DNA of 64,000 nucleotides from DASQUK01 sp963813485 (lineage in GTDB: Bacteria; Actinomycetota; Acidimicrobiia; Acidimicrobiales; VFJN01), in the NCBI GenBank assembly GCA_963813485.1, contig CAWEZE010000021.1, positions 94,660 through 158,659 of the forward strand, given 5' to 3'. Shown piece by piece: positions 17,984-27,334 of the stretch (positions are counted from its first letter, which is position 1; each line of letters starts with the position of its first letter). The position numbers and the translations under genes were made by a program. Below the pieces are notes generated by a model. The model had not been told where the DNA came from and ran no database searches. It saw nothing but the letters and a program-made list of their open reading frames with translations.

Positions 17984-18913
17984 ATGATCCTGCAGATCGC
18001 CGCCCCATCGAGGTCGCTAGGGCCACGGCGGGCCGCGAGCCACTTGGCAGATGCGCTCGTGGCCGATGGCCTCCGCGCCCGCCTCGTTGACCGTCCCGCT
18101 CGTGATGGCAGAGTGAACGCACACCTGTCCAACTCGAGCCGGTCCCTTCTCCTTCCGCTCGCGCGGCGTCGGGGCTGCTTGGTGACGCTTCACGACGTGG
18201 TCTCACGCGATTCTCGGGTCCGCAAGGCGCTTTCGCCCGTCGTGCTGCGCATCCTGCGGCGGCACCGCGTCGTTGTCCACAGCCATCATGCGGCGAATCT
18301 GCTACGCGAGAACGGGTTCGACGATCCCGTAGGCGTTGTCCCGCTCTTCCATGCTGTCGAGCGGCCAACTGAGGATGCCCGTCTCGCAGAACGCTCCCGC
18401 CTCCTTCGTGGCCATGACGGGAACCTGTTGGTCCTGGCGGGCCGCCTGACGGCGGTCAAGGGGGTCGACGAGCTGATCCGAGCGGCTGGCCCGGCGTCCG
18501 ACATCTCTTTCGTGCTTCTCGGTACGGTTGCCGACTCACCCACCGCCAGAGCTCTCGAGTCCGCCCCGGACAACATCACGCTCGTCGAAGACCCGGACGA
18601 CTCCATGTTTTCGCTTGTCCTGGCGGCAGCCGACGCCGTCCTGCTACCGCGCCGAAACTCGGTCGGCGAGACCAGTGGGCCCCTCGTCATCGCCCACGCT
18701 CTGGGCACACCCGTTGCAATGACGGACTCTGGCTCCGCGCCTGAGTACGCCATACCCGGGGATCTCGTACTTCCGGCAGATATGCCGCTGTCACAGTTCA
18801 TCAAGGAAGTAAGCGTCAATAACTGGCAGCGACTTCCTGCCTCAGCCGATGGTCAGCGCAGGATCGTTCTGGACGCATACCGTAGAGAATTCCGAACCCT
18901 TGGATGGATATAG
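17984..18913 (+). CDS. Glycosyltransferase family 4-like protein (short)
   Basis: 309 residues from ATG 17984 with GGGGGA a few bases upstream. The acceptor half is abbreviated (about 150 residues, with LVTLHDVV and VVHSHHAAN). The donor half is standard: VLAGRLTAVKGVDELIRAAG near 151-170 and ETSGPLVIAHALGTPVAMTD near 228-247. At 309 residues it is shorter than the usual 360-400. Cytosolic sugar transfer is likely; substrate unknown. It follows the large membrane protein by 60 bases, precedes an FkbM gene by 37, and shares with them a lower-GC codon style than the rest of the window. Confidence 0.75.
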   Translation: MILQIAAPSRSLGPRRAASHLADALVADGLRARLVDRPARDGRVNAHLSNSSRSLLLPLARRRGCLVTLHDVVSRDSRVRKALSPVVLRILRRHRVVVHSHHAANLLRENGFDDPVGVVPLFHAVERPTEDARLAERSRLLRGHDGNLLVLAGRLTAVKGVDELIRAAGPASDISFVLLGTVADSPTARALESAPDNITLVEDPDDSMFSLVLAAADAVLLPRRNSVGETSGPLVIAHALGTPVAMTDSGSAPEYAIPGDLVLPADMPLSQFIKEVSVNNWQRLPASADGQRRIVLDAYRREFRTLGWI

Positions 18914-18950
18914 CAACGCCGTCTCGCCAACCCTGTAAGCAAGCAAACCT

Positions 18951-19742
18951 ATGACAACCACGACAAACACCACCGCCTCGCTTCCGCTTCGTCTCAAGCG
19001 GCTGGCATTCAACCTATTTCCACCTTCCTGGCGCCTTCCGATCCGCGTCACATGGATGCGTATTACGCGTACACTCGAACCAGAATTGCATTCGATCACT
19101 AGTTTGGTTCCGCCAGGCGGCACCGGGCTCGATATCGGTGCCAACCACGGTGTCTATAGTTACTTCATGGTGCGACACTTCGATCGGGTCGTCGCATTCG
19201 AACCGCAGCCCGCTTGCGTAGAGACGCTGCAGAGTTGGGCCCGGGGACGCGTCGATGTCAAACCGGTTGCGTTGTCCGACCACAGGGGGGACGGCCAACT
19301 CTCCATCCCGATCAAGTCGGGAGTGCCGCTCACCGGTTACGCGAGGCTCGACCAAGCCGTGGATGGCGCGAGCTCATACCTTCAGGTGCGCGTCGATCGC
19401 CTTGATGACCAAGGCTTGGATGACGTTCGTTTTGTGAAGATCGACGTCGAAGGGCATGAGTTATCGGTATTGCGGGGTGGCGAGAGACTGTTGCAGCGCG
19501 ACCGCCCTGTTCTACTCGTGGAGATCGAGCAGCGGCATCTCGGTCCTGACCACACGATCGCCGAGATCGTCACTTACCTCGCTGAGCTCGGCTACGACTG
19601 CTTTTTCACGATCGGCAACGGCTGGACTGAGTTCCGCGACTTTCGGCTCGAGTCGCATCAGGACGCTCATCAGGTCGGGGAACCCGGCTACGTCAACATG
19701 TTCCTTTTCCTCCCGCACGGCAGCACGCCTGATTCGGGCTAG
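18951..19742 (+). CDS. FkbM family methyltransferase
   Basis: 263 residues. GLDIGANHGVYSYFM at about 58-72 is motif I, VVAFEPQP follows at 81-88, and VKIDVEGHELSVLRGG near 162-177 is the FkbM hallmark. Predicted SAM-dependent O-methylation of a glycan or lipid-linked sugar. The N-terminus (SLPLRLKRLAFNLFPPSWR) is amphipathic. The start region (ATG 18951) has no clear ribosome-binding site. Codons with A/T third bases are more frequent than in the neighbouring genes, suggesting that this and the preceding gene arrived together by transfer. Confidence 0.85.
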   Translation: MTTTTNTTASLPLRLKRLAFNLFPPSWRLPIRVTWMRITRTLEPELHSITSLVPPGGTGLDIGANHGVYSYFMVRHFDRVVAFEPQPACVETLQSWARGRVDVKPVALSDHRGDGQLSIPIKSGVPLTGYARLDQAVDGASSYLQVRVDRLDDQGLDDVRFVKIDVEGHELSVLRGGERLLQRDRPVLLVEIEQRHLGPDHTIAEIVTYLAELGYDCFFTIGNGWTEFRDFRLESHQDAHQVGEPGYVNMFLFLPHGSTPDSG

Positions 19743-19798
19743 ACGATGAACGTGCAGGGGGTTCGCCACGCCGCCGGCAGCCGACCGGGGATGATCGC

Positions 19799-22700
19799 TC
19801 AGTCAAGCACGTCTGCGGATCGCACTCTCGGAAGGCAGCCGGTGCACGTGTAGGGCGCCGGGTGGTAGCCGACCCATCTCCCCACCCACTGCTTGTAGGT
19901 GGTGGTGCTGCCAGTCGAGGCGTACACGATGACCCGCCCGCTGCGGGCGGCAGCCGCGATGCGCGCCGATGCCGGCAGGGTCGAGTCCAGCCCAATCCAG
20001 CTACCCCAGGTGCCGTTGACGAACCCCCGCTGATAAAGCCCTCCGCCGGTGCCGGCGACGAAGAGGTCCAAGCGACCGGTCGCGTACCCCCAGGCGAGGG
20101 TCGGGCTCGAGAGCGTCGCACCGGTCAAGCGGGACCAACCGGTCCAGCTCCCGGTGTCTCCGTACTTGGCGTAGATCCCGTTGTCCGTGCCCCGCACGAC
20201 GATCGCGATCCCGCCCCCCGGCCGAGGGGCCACCGCCGGCGTCCCTTGGATCGCGCCGCCGAGGCCCTCCCAGCCCGACCAGGTCGTGCCCCGGCGCGTG
20301 GCGTGGTAGACGGCGCCGTTGGTGCCCCGTACGACGAGGTGTACGACATCACCTGCGGTCACCACCGCGCTCGGCCCAGTGGCCGATGCGCCGCCGATGG
20401 GCAGCGGGGACCAGGCGTTCGTACCGCTGCCGGTGAGGTTGCGCTGCCAGAGCCGGTTGTCGGCGGTGCGGACGAACAGCGCGGCAAACGACGTGCCGAC
20501 CGCCACGGCCGGGCTGTCCGTCGCGATGCCGCCGAGACACCCCAACGGGCCTGCCGCCGGTGGATCGCCGATGATGTCGGTAGCGACGAGGTAGTACTGC
20601 CCGTCGGACCCGAGCGCGCTGTAGGCGATCCTGCCGTCAGGCAGCGAAGTGGCGGCGGGAGGTCCGGTCGGCGTAGGGATCGTGTAGTCGAAGCTCGGCG
20701 ACGTCGGGCACCCCTCCCGGCCGAACGCGGCGGTGTAGGTCGTCGGGCTGGCGGGCGCGATGACGTTGTGAGCCCTCGCACCGCCGTCTGACCAGAACGA
20801 GAAGCTGTACGGCGCGTTGCCGAACGTCTGCGGGCTGGGGGCGCTCACGCTGTTCGACGACCCGACGATCACCTTTCGCGTGATCGGCGCCGTGCCGGAC
20901 TGGGCTCCAACGCTCAGCTGCAGCCCGCTCGGGGTCGTGGCGAACGTCAGGTCCACCGTCGCGGGGTCGAGCAGCCGGCTGGTGCTCGCGCTCCCGCCCG
21001 CCGAGTCGGTGGCGGTCAGGACGAGGGACAGAGACGACGGGTATTCGTGGTCGGGTGCCGGGAACGTCCCGGCCGCTACGCCGGTGAAGGTCTGCACCGG
21101 GTGGCTGTGACAGTTGCTCGGGCAGTGGTTCAACACCACCGACCAGGACAACCGGCTCGACGGCACCGTGCCGTCCTGGGCGTCGGTGGCGTGCCCGGAG
21201 AAGGAGATCGCATCGCCCACCTTCCATCGCAGCGCGCTCGTGGGCGAGTCGATGACCGGGGTCGGTGGGCTGTTGGCCCCGCCTCCGACGGTGATGGTCA
21301 CGGATTCGGTGTCGGAGGCGCCAGCCGGATCGGCGACACGCAGTCGCGCCGTGACCGTTCCGGCCGCCGTGTAGGTGCGGGTGGGAGCGACGGCGGTCGA
21401 GTCGTCGAACTGGCCGTCACCGTCCAGGTCCCACGCATAGGTGAGGGTGTCGCCGGCGTCGAGATCACTGGACGCGCTGCCGTCGAAGCTGACGGTCAGC
21501 GGCGCGGCGCCGGACGTCGGGTTGGCCGAGATGACCGCGGTGGGCGGATGGTTGGCACCGTTGTAGACGACCCGGCGAACCTGGCCGGCGTCCAGGTCGA
21601 CGTAGAAGATGTCGCCACCGGGGCCGGTGAGCACCTGGACCGGCGCCCCCGCGCCGCCGACGAACTGGGAGATCTGGCTGGGGCTGGGGTCGGCGCCGCC
21701 GGCTCGCTTCATCACCCAGATGCAACCGCGCGAGGCGTCGGCGAAGAACAGGGCGCCGTCGTAGTCGGACGGGTAGTTGGAACCGTTCTCGAAGGCGACC
21801 CCGCTGACCGAGGAGCTTCCGGCGGCGCACGAGTCGCTCGAGACGACCTTCGCGCCGTGGTTGTACCGGTAGAAGGGCCCCGTCTGCCCGGCGCCATAGA
21901 GCGACTCGCAGCTGTTCAGGTCGGCCCCGTCGTAGCCCGGTTGCGGACCGCCGCCCTCGTAGCAGGGCCAGCCGAAGTTCTCGGCGACCCCGTCGTTGAG
22001 GTCCGCGATCCGGTTGATCTCCTCCCAGGTATCCCACCCCACATCGCCGAGCCACAGCTGCTCGGAGCCGGGCCGGATGGTGAAGCGGAAGGGGTTGCGG
22101 AGGCCATAGGCGATGATCCGGCGCTCGTTCTGGTCGGCACTGGAGGCGAAGGGGTTGCCGGGCAGCCCCGCACCGGTGTTCGGGTCCACCCGGAGGATCG
22201 TTCCGCCGAGGGTCGTCGGCTGGCCGGCCGGCCGCCGAACGGACTGGGACCGCAGCGCACCCCCCTGCGCCGTCGGCGAAGTCAGGCTCGTGCCCGCCGG
22301 TGACGGGGGATCGCCACACGGGTTCTTGGTCTGGCCGTACTCCACATAGTTGAAGCCAGCGCCCTCGCCGGCGCTCACGTAGAGGGCGCCGTCGGGCCCG
22401 AACGCGACGGTCCCGATCGAGTGGCTGGGGAACTGCTGGCACCAATCGGTCAGGAGCACCTGCGCCGAGCCGGTCATGGTGTTGCCACTGGCGGTCAGAC
22501 GGGACAGTCGGGCCTGGACGACGCAGCCATCGGTGGTGGCGCCGGGCGGGTTCGGGCAGCCGTCGCTGGTGCCACCCACCGTGCCCCACCGCGGCGCCGT
22601 GCCCCCGGGCACGGCGTCGTACGTGTAGAGCGCGTACACGTACGGCCGGGTGGGGAACTGTGGGTCGAGGGTGAGACCGAGCAGCCCCCGGTCCCAGAAG

Positions 22701-23017
22701 TTGTGCACCTGGGTACGCAGGTCGGCGAAGACCGTGGGCGAGGTGTCGGACAGCGAGTCGAACACCTTGATCACACCGCTCTTCTCGCCGACGAAGACGC
22801 GACCATCGGCAGCGAAGGCGACCGTGCTGGGCTGGGTCAGGCCGGAGATGGCGACGGTCTCCGAGAAGCCACTCGGTGGAACGGCAGCGGTGCTCACCTC
22901 CGTCGGCGCGGACGCGTCGCTCGCCGCCCCCGAGGAGGCCACCAACGTGGCGCCGACGAGCGCCACCGCGAGAGGCAGGCGCAGCCGCAAGGCCGCCCAC
23001 CGACGATCACGACCCAT
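19799..23017 (-). CDS. Secreted sorbosone/glucose dehydrogenase-type propeller with PKD domain and lectin-like C-terminus
   Basis: 1072 residues from ATG 23017, giving a clean signal peptide (basic start, LPLAVALVGATLVASSGAAS); an earlier GTG at 23044 is possible. Residues about 45-485 match the GSDH family of PQQ-type sugar dehydrogenases (SGLTQPSTVAFAADGRVFVG, LLGLTLDPQFP, YGLRNPFRFTI, WLGDVGWDTWEEINRI). Residues about 490-585 form a PKD domain (HPPTAVISANPTSG...YAWDLDGDG). A second Ig-like stretch follows, then about 260 residues of repeated 'GTDNGIYAKYGDTGSWTGW'-type blades like PLL/tectonin sugar-binding propellers. Probably a secreted carbohydrate-active or adhesive protein; whether it keeps PQQ/Ca-dependent catalysis cannot be judged. 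Confidence 0.82.
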   Translation of the reverse strand: MGRDRRWAALRLRLPLAVALVGATLVASSGAASDASAPTEVSTAAVPPSGFSETVAISGLTQPSTVAFAADGRVFVGEKSGVIKVFDSLSDTSPTVFADLRTQVHNFWDRGLLGLTLDPQFPTRPYVYALYTYDAVPGGTAPRWGTVGGTSDGCPNPPGATTDGCVVQARLSRLTASGNTMTGSAQVLLTDWCQQFPSHSIGTVAFGPDGALYVSAGEGAGFNYVEYGQTKNPCGDPPSPAGTSLTSPTAQGGALRSQSVRRPAGQPTTLGGTILRVDPNTGAGLPGNPFASSADQNERRIIAYGLRNPFRFTIRPGSEQLWLGDVGWDTWEEINRIADLNDGVAENFGWPCYEGGGPQPGYDGADLNSCESLYGAGQTGPFYRYNHGAKVVSSDSCAAGSSSVSGVAFENGSNYPSDYDGALFFADASRGCIWVMKRAGGADPSPSQISQFVGGAGAPVQVLTGPGGDIFYVDLDAGQVRRVVYNGANHPPTAVISANPTSGAAPLTVSFDGSASSDLDAGDTLTYAWDLDGDGQFDDSTAVAPTRTYTAAGTVTARLRVADPAGASDTESVTITVGGGANSPPTPVIDSPTSALRWKVGDAISFSGHATDAQDGTVPSSRLSWSVVLNHCPSNCHSHPVQTFTGVAAGTFPAPDHEYPSSLSLVLTATDSAGGSASTSRLLDPATVDLTFATTPSGLQLSVGAQSGTAPITRKVIVGSSNSVSAPSPQTFGNAPYSFSFWSDGGARAHNVIAPASPTTYTAAFGREGCPTSPSFDYTIPTPTGPPAATSLPDGRIAYSALGSDGQYYLVATDIIGDPPAAGPLGCLGGIATDSPAVAVGTSFAALFVRTADNRLWQRNLTGSGTNAWSPLPIGGASATGPSAVVTAGDVVHLVVRGTNGAVYHATRRGTTWSGWEGLGGAIQGTPAVAPRPGGGIAIVVRGTDNGIYAKYGDTGSWTGWSRLTGATLSSPTLAWGYATGRLDLFVAGTGGGLYQRGFVNGTWGSWIGLDSTLPASARIAAAARSGRVIVYASTGSTTTYKQWVGRWVGYHPAPYTCTGCLPRVRSADVLD

Positions 23018-23107
23018 GTCCCGACCCACCCTCACGCCGTCCACGCTACTCGTCGTCTTTCGGTGCCCGAGACAGTCTGGTGCTCCGGTGGTTGGTTCGC
23101 GGAATGT

Positions 23108-25222
23108 TCAGTCGAACCAGAGGGTGTCGTAGGAGGACCCCGCCCGGTACCAGAAGACGTCGTCGCCCGGGGAGCCGTCCATGTCAGCGAGGAGCGGGAC
23201 GTATGTGCCGTCGATGACCACCGAGTCGGACACGAACGTGCGCGCCGCCGTCCCCCGCCAGACGCTGTCGGCGGCGAACCCAGCCGCGTACCACACGATG
23301 TCGGTGGTGCCGTTGCCGCTGATGTCACCCACCACGGGCTGGTAATTGCCGGGAACCGGGCGCGCCACTGCCTGGAACCCGCGCGCCGCCGTGCCGTACC
23401 ACACGGAATCGGGGGGGCTGCCGGGGGCATACCAGAACACGTCGTCGACTGCGTCGCCGTCGAAGTCGCCGACGAACGGGTGGTACACGCCCGACACCGG
23501 ACGCGACCGCTTCTCGAACGTGGCGGTCGCCGTCCCGTACCAGATGTGATCGGGATAGCTGCCGGATCCGTAGAGGAACAGGTCGGCGCGCCCGTCGCCG
23601 TCGAAGTCACCGACGAGTGGCTCGTAGCTGCCGCTGACCGGAATGTCGCTGACGATCACCGACCTGCTCGCGGTCCAGCGCCACATGCGGTCCGGTGAGC
23701 CTGCCGGTGATCCCGGCGCGTACCAGAAGACGTCCACCCGGCCGTCACCGTCGAAATCTCCTACGAGAGGCTCGTAGGTGCCGTCGACCGCCCGAGAGGT
23801 TTGCGTGAAGCCCCGACCGGCCTCGCCGAACCAGATGGAGTCGGGAGCGGCGCCCGCGCCGTACCAGAAGATGTCCGCCCGGCCATCACCGTCGAAATCG
23901 CCGGTGAACGGCTGGTAGGTGCCCGAGACCGGCGTCGGCATGGGGGAGAAGCTGCCGCCGGGCTCGCCGAACCAGACCGAGTCGGGAGCGGCGCCCGCGG
24001 CGTACCAGAAGATGTCCGCCCGGCCGTCACCGTCGAAATCGCCGGTGAACGGCTGGTAGGTGCCGCTCACCTGTAGCACCGTCCAGTCCTTCCACGACGG
24101 TGGACGAACGTCGCACGCACCCTTGCGCGCCGTCCGGTCGCAGAGCCTGGGCCCCGAGGACCACTGGAGCGTGCTGCGGGGATTCGAGCCGATCGTCGCC
24201 GAGGCGTCGATGTCCATGCCGTACCCGGTGTCGTCCCGCAGCCAGAACCGCCGCTCGGCATCGCCGTCTCGCAGGACGTAGAAGGGCGCGCTCAGCGGGT
24301 TGGGACTGAAGGACGGGGACGTCCACGCCCGGCTACCCTGCGCCACTGCCGGATCGACGAAGAGGCACGGCACGGTCGCCGTCGTCCCGACGAGCTGGCA
24401 CGTACGGCGGGTGGCGCCGCCCAGCGCGGACACGTTGTCGACAAGGGCGAAGTTGACGAGGGTGTCGTCGTCGAGCCGTGTCGGGTCGTTGTCGCGGTAG
24501 TGGTTGAGGAAGATCTCCCGGCACCGTTCACCGTCGCCCCTTGGGTCGTCGCACCCGTGCCACGGTGCCACCGAGTAGGCGAAGCGGCTGAGGCCCGTCG
24601 CCGCGGTCCAGCGGCAGAAGCGGTCCGACACAACCTGCGCCGCCAGGCGCGCCGCGGGCCCGGTGTCGATCCGCTCGGCGGCGGTGTTCGGCCACGGATG
24701 ATCGAACTGCCACAGCCCGATGCCAGGGTGCCAGAAGGCATTGCGGAACGTCGTGGCCGGATCGCCGAAGGCGTACAGGATCGCCGAGCCATCCCAGCGG
24801 CTGAGCGTCATCGGCGACGGGGCGACCGTGGCGCTGTCGAGGGGCCCGGCCTCGGTGAAAGTGATCGACAACATGATCGCCGCGAGCTTCGCGTCGGACA
24901 GCCCGCAGCCGGCGGTGCGCCACGACGCAGCGCTGGTCGCGGCAGCGGCCACCGTGTCTGCATACGGCTGGCGGCCGAACGCCCTTGTCGTGGTTGCAAG
25001 CGACACGATCTCGTCGGCCTCGGCGAGGCGCCCCGTTCCCGGTGGCTCCGCACCCTCCGAGGGCGTGGTCACCGCCCCACGTCCGGTCGCCGTGGTCGAC
25101 GGTGGCGTCGAATCGCCAGGTCCGGGCTCCTGCGCTCCCGCAGCTGTCCCCCAGGCGGTGCACGAGAGAAGGGTCGCGGCCACCACACCCACGAAGTAGC
25201 GGCCCTTCCGCCAGCGCGGCAC
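23108..25222 (-). CDS. Secreted protein: lysozyme-like N-terminal region plus seven short VCBS/FG-GAP-like repeats
   Basis: 704 residues from GTG 25222, which begins a good signal peptide (PRWRKGRYFVGVVAATLLS...AQ); upstream ATG 25282 and GTG 25294 would collide with the divergent gene. Residues about 70-250 contain MLSITFTEAGPL and HPGIGLWQFDHPW, a spacing reminiscent of goose-type lysozyme/transglycosylase folds (a Glu after a helix, then G-x-GLWQ-x-D). I offer that as a hypothesis. From about 365 to the end are seven repeats of about 46 residues built on GDFDGDGRADIFWY...APDSVWFG, resembling Ca-binding beta-propeller blades. Two of the repeats (23822 and 23963 onward) are nearly identical at DNA level. 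Confidence 0.75.
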   Translation of the reverse strand: MPRWRKGRYFVGVVAATLLSCTAWGTAAGAQEPGPGDSTPPSTTATGRGAVTTPSEGAEPPGTGRLAEADEIVSLATTTRAFGRQPYADTVAAAATSAASWRTAGCGLSDAKLAAIMLSITFTEAGPLDSATVAPSPMTLSRWDGSAILYAFGDPATTFRNAFWHPGIGLWQFDHPWPNTAAERIDTGPAARLAAQVVSDRFCRWTAATGLSRFAYSVAPWHGCDDPRGDGERCREIFLNHYRDNDPTRLDDDTLVNFALVDNVSALGGATRRTCQLVGTTATVPCLFVDPAVAQGSRAWTSPSFSPNPLSAPFYVLRDGDAERRFWLRDDTGYGMDIDASATIGSNPRSTLQWSSGPRLCDRTARKGACDVRPPSWKDWTVLQVSGTYQPFTGDFDGDGRADIFWYAAGAAPDSVWFGEPGGSFSPMPTPVSGTYQPFTGDFDGDGRADIFWYGAGAAPDSIWFGEAGRGFTQTSRAVDGTYEPLVGDFDGDGRVDVFWYAPGSPAGSPDRMWRWTASRSVIVSDIPVSGSYEPLVGDFDGDGRADLFLYGSGSYPDHIWYGTATATFEKRSRPVSGVYHPFVGDFDGDAVDDVFWYAPGSPPDSVWYGTAARGFQAVARPVPGNYQPVVGDISGNGTTDIVWYAAGFAADSVWRGTAARTFVSDSVVIDGTYVPLLADMDGSPGDDVFWYRAGSSYDTLWFD
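23822..24069 (-). repeat. Two nearly identical tandem DNA repeats, period 141 bases
   Basis: A unit beginning at 23822 recurs at 23963 with only a few substitutions over about 107 bases. The 141-base period equals 47 codons, one propeller blade of the encoded protein. The similarity is much higher than between the other blades, pointing to a recent in-frame duplication. Confidence 0.75.
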
Positions 25223-25287
25223 GGCGACTCCCGCCCGATGCGCACGACCGCCCCCGGGCCCGGGGTGGCACGTCGACGCCATGCGTG

Positions 25288-27273
25288 ATGACACTTATCC
25301 GCGACAATGCCCGGCAGTCCGCGAGGACCGGGGCGGTATACAACGGCCGGACGAGAAGTTCATTGACCCTCGAATCGCAGATTCCGAACGAGCAGGCGGG
25401 CACCGTAGCCGTCCCCACGCGCGTTCGGGTCACAGCGCACGGGGTCGCGCCGCTCTACGACATCGCACCGGGTCCCGGGTCGTCCAGCGAGCCGGATGAC
25501 GGTCCGAGGCGGCGAGCCAGGGGCTGGGACCTGCTCGGGGTGTCGCTCACCACGTTAGGCATGCTGGGCGTCCGCCAGGTGGCGGTGTCCATCATCGGCA
25601 CGCCGCTCGGCGAGTCGCGGCTGTTCATCATCGCCATTGCGGTCAGCGCTGCGGTGTCGCTCGCCCTCCTCACGTGGCTGGTCGCCCGCGATCGGCCCCG
25701 GGCCCGAGAGGTGCCGCGCTTGGCCGTGGGCGTGTGGACGGGACCACCAGGCCCCTGGGCCGCCGGGGTACTGGGCGTGCTGCTGGCGATGCCGGTGCTC
25801 GGGCTCTACACGCCCGTCCTCCTGGGCGACGCCGATTCTGCCCGCGTGATCGCCGCGGTGGCGCACGTCCGCACCCACGGCATCGGGTTCCTCGTGGACA
25901 CGCAGGACAACTTTCTCCCCCACCTCCTCCTCGGCCCCGTCATCGCAATCGGAGGTCTGGCGGGAGCGAAGCTGTTCACACTCCTCACGCTGCAGATGCT
26001 CGCCGGCGTGTCGGCGTACGTGTCCTACAGGATCACCCAGTCGATGCTCGGCGCGGCAGCCGCCGCGTTGGCGCTTCTCGCCATCCCGGCGGCCGTCGGA
26101 CAAGCCGGCTACATACCCATGTACCTCGCCATGCTCGCCCTCGGGTACCTGGGCGGATGGCTCGCCTACCGAGCCATCACGCAGCCCGGTCGGTGGTCGT
26201 TGGCGGTGGCGGCGGGGGTGTGCCTGGCGCTGGCCCCTGAAGCTCAAGCGGTGGGCGTGCTCTTCTTGACCGTTCCGGTGCTGGTCCTCGTGTTTGCACC
26301 GACGTCGAGGACGGGCCTCGCGGCGGCCGCCCGGATCTACCTGGTCGTGGCCCTGGCGATGATCCCTCGCCTCGCCATCAACCTCTCCGCCGGCGGCCTC
26401 GAGCGGATCGCCAGCTACCGCACCGACTACTGGATCACGAACGGTTATGTCGACCTGATCCAGTCGAACTACTGGCGGTACACGGGCGTCAATGAACCCC
26501 TGGGCGAGTACGTGAGCCGGCTCCCCTGGCGCTTCACCCACTCGCTCGACCCCCAGGGGTACGTCGTGCTGGCGCTCGCCGTCGTCGCCTGGCTGACGCT
26601 CTCACGGGGCCGGGGTCGGGCGTTCGTGCTGGCGGTGGTCGGCGTCATGGTCCTGGCCGTCTCGATCAAGCAGGTTCCCCCATTCCCGCGCTACTACGCG
26701 CCACTCTGGCCGGGCATGGCCATCCTGGTCGGCTTCGGCGTCGGCAAGCTGGCCCGGCAGCCGGCCCGCCTCGTGAAGACCCTGGCCCTCGGGGTTGTGA
26801 CGGGGCTCGTGGTGCTGGCCGTCACGACCCTCGAGGACACAGTCCACACGCACGATAGTCAGCGGGCGATCGTCGAAAGCGGCCCGTACCAGCAGCTCGC
26901 CGACACCATCACCGACGGCAAAGGGGTGATCGGCGCCCGCTCGCACAGCCTGCTCAACGTCACGGCCGACATCCCTACGTGGGGCGGGCAGTTCCTCACG
27001 GAAGACGAGTACGTCACCTACCTCACGTGGCCCTCGGACGCCGCGGTCATCGAGGTGATGGAGCGCCACGACATCGGCTGGGTGCTGATCTACCCCAACC
27101 GCAAGCTCGAAACCGACTACCACAACACCTGGCTGATCCCCAGCCACGGCGCCGCGGCACGGCAGGTCGAGCGGGTTGCGGCCAGCCCCGCGTTCTGCCT
27201 TGCGTCGGAGGCCGGCGGGTTCCAGCTCTACCGCCTGGGTGGCTGTCCCCGCTCGCCGAACGATCAGGAGTGA
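25288..27273 (+). CDS. Large polytopic membrane protein, probable GT-C-type
   Basis: 661 residues from ATG 25288; TTG 25363 is a possible later start, since the first 75 residues are polar. About twelve membrane helices run from residue 90 to 530. The first long extracytoplasmic loop holds LLGDADSARVIAAV, an acidic pair in the position where GT-C transferases keep a catalytic Asp. The following soluble C-terminus (about 530-661) contains GVIGARSHSLLNVTADIPTW and ends in a Cys-containing tail. The pattern matches uncharacterised actinobacterial membrane proteins next to glycan genes. Divergent from the secreted protein at 23108 with only about 65 bases between starts. Confidence 0.6.
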   Translation: MTLIRDNARQSARTGAVYNGRTRSSLTLESQIPNEQAGTVAVPTRVRVTAHGVAPLYDIAPGPGSSSEPDDGPRRRARGWDLLGVSLTTLGMLGVRQVAVSIIGTPLGESRLFIIAIAVSAAVSLALLTWLVARDRPRAREVPRLAVGVWTGPPGPWAAGVLGVLLAMPVLGLYTPVLLGDADSARVIAAVAHVRTHGIGFLVDTQDNFLPHLLLGPVIAIGGLAGAKLFTLLTLQMLAGVSAYVSYRITQSMLGAAAAALALLAIPAAVGQAGYIPMYLAMLALGYLGGWLAYRAITQPGRWSLAVAAGVCLALAPEAQAVGVLFLTVPVLVLVFAPTSRTGLAAAARIYLVVALAMIPRLAINLSAGGLERIASYRTDYWITNGYVDLIQSNYWRYTGVNEPLGEYVSRLPWRFTHSLDPQGYVVLALAVVAWLTLSRGRGRAFVLAVVGVMVLAVSIKQVPPFPRYYAPLWPGMAILVGFGVGKLARQPARLVKTLALGVVTGLVVLAVTTLEDTVHTHDSQRAIVESGPYQQLADTITDGKGVIGARSHSLLNVTADIPTWGGQFLTEDEYVTYLTWPSDAAVIEVMERHDIGWVLIYPNRKLETDYHNTWLIPSHGAAARQVERVAASPAFCLASEAGGFQLYRLGGCPRSPNDQE

Positions 27274-27334
27274 GGCCGGGTAACCGGGTCCGACCTTCGC
27301 CAGCGGGTGGTCAGGTCGCACGATGTGCGGGGCG

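Noticed and set aside
19862..22303. Two long plus-strand frames (309 and 418 codons)
   Set aside because: Both are antisense to the secreted dehydrogenase-type protein and consist of Arg/Gly/Val-rich text without domains.
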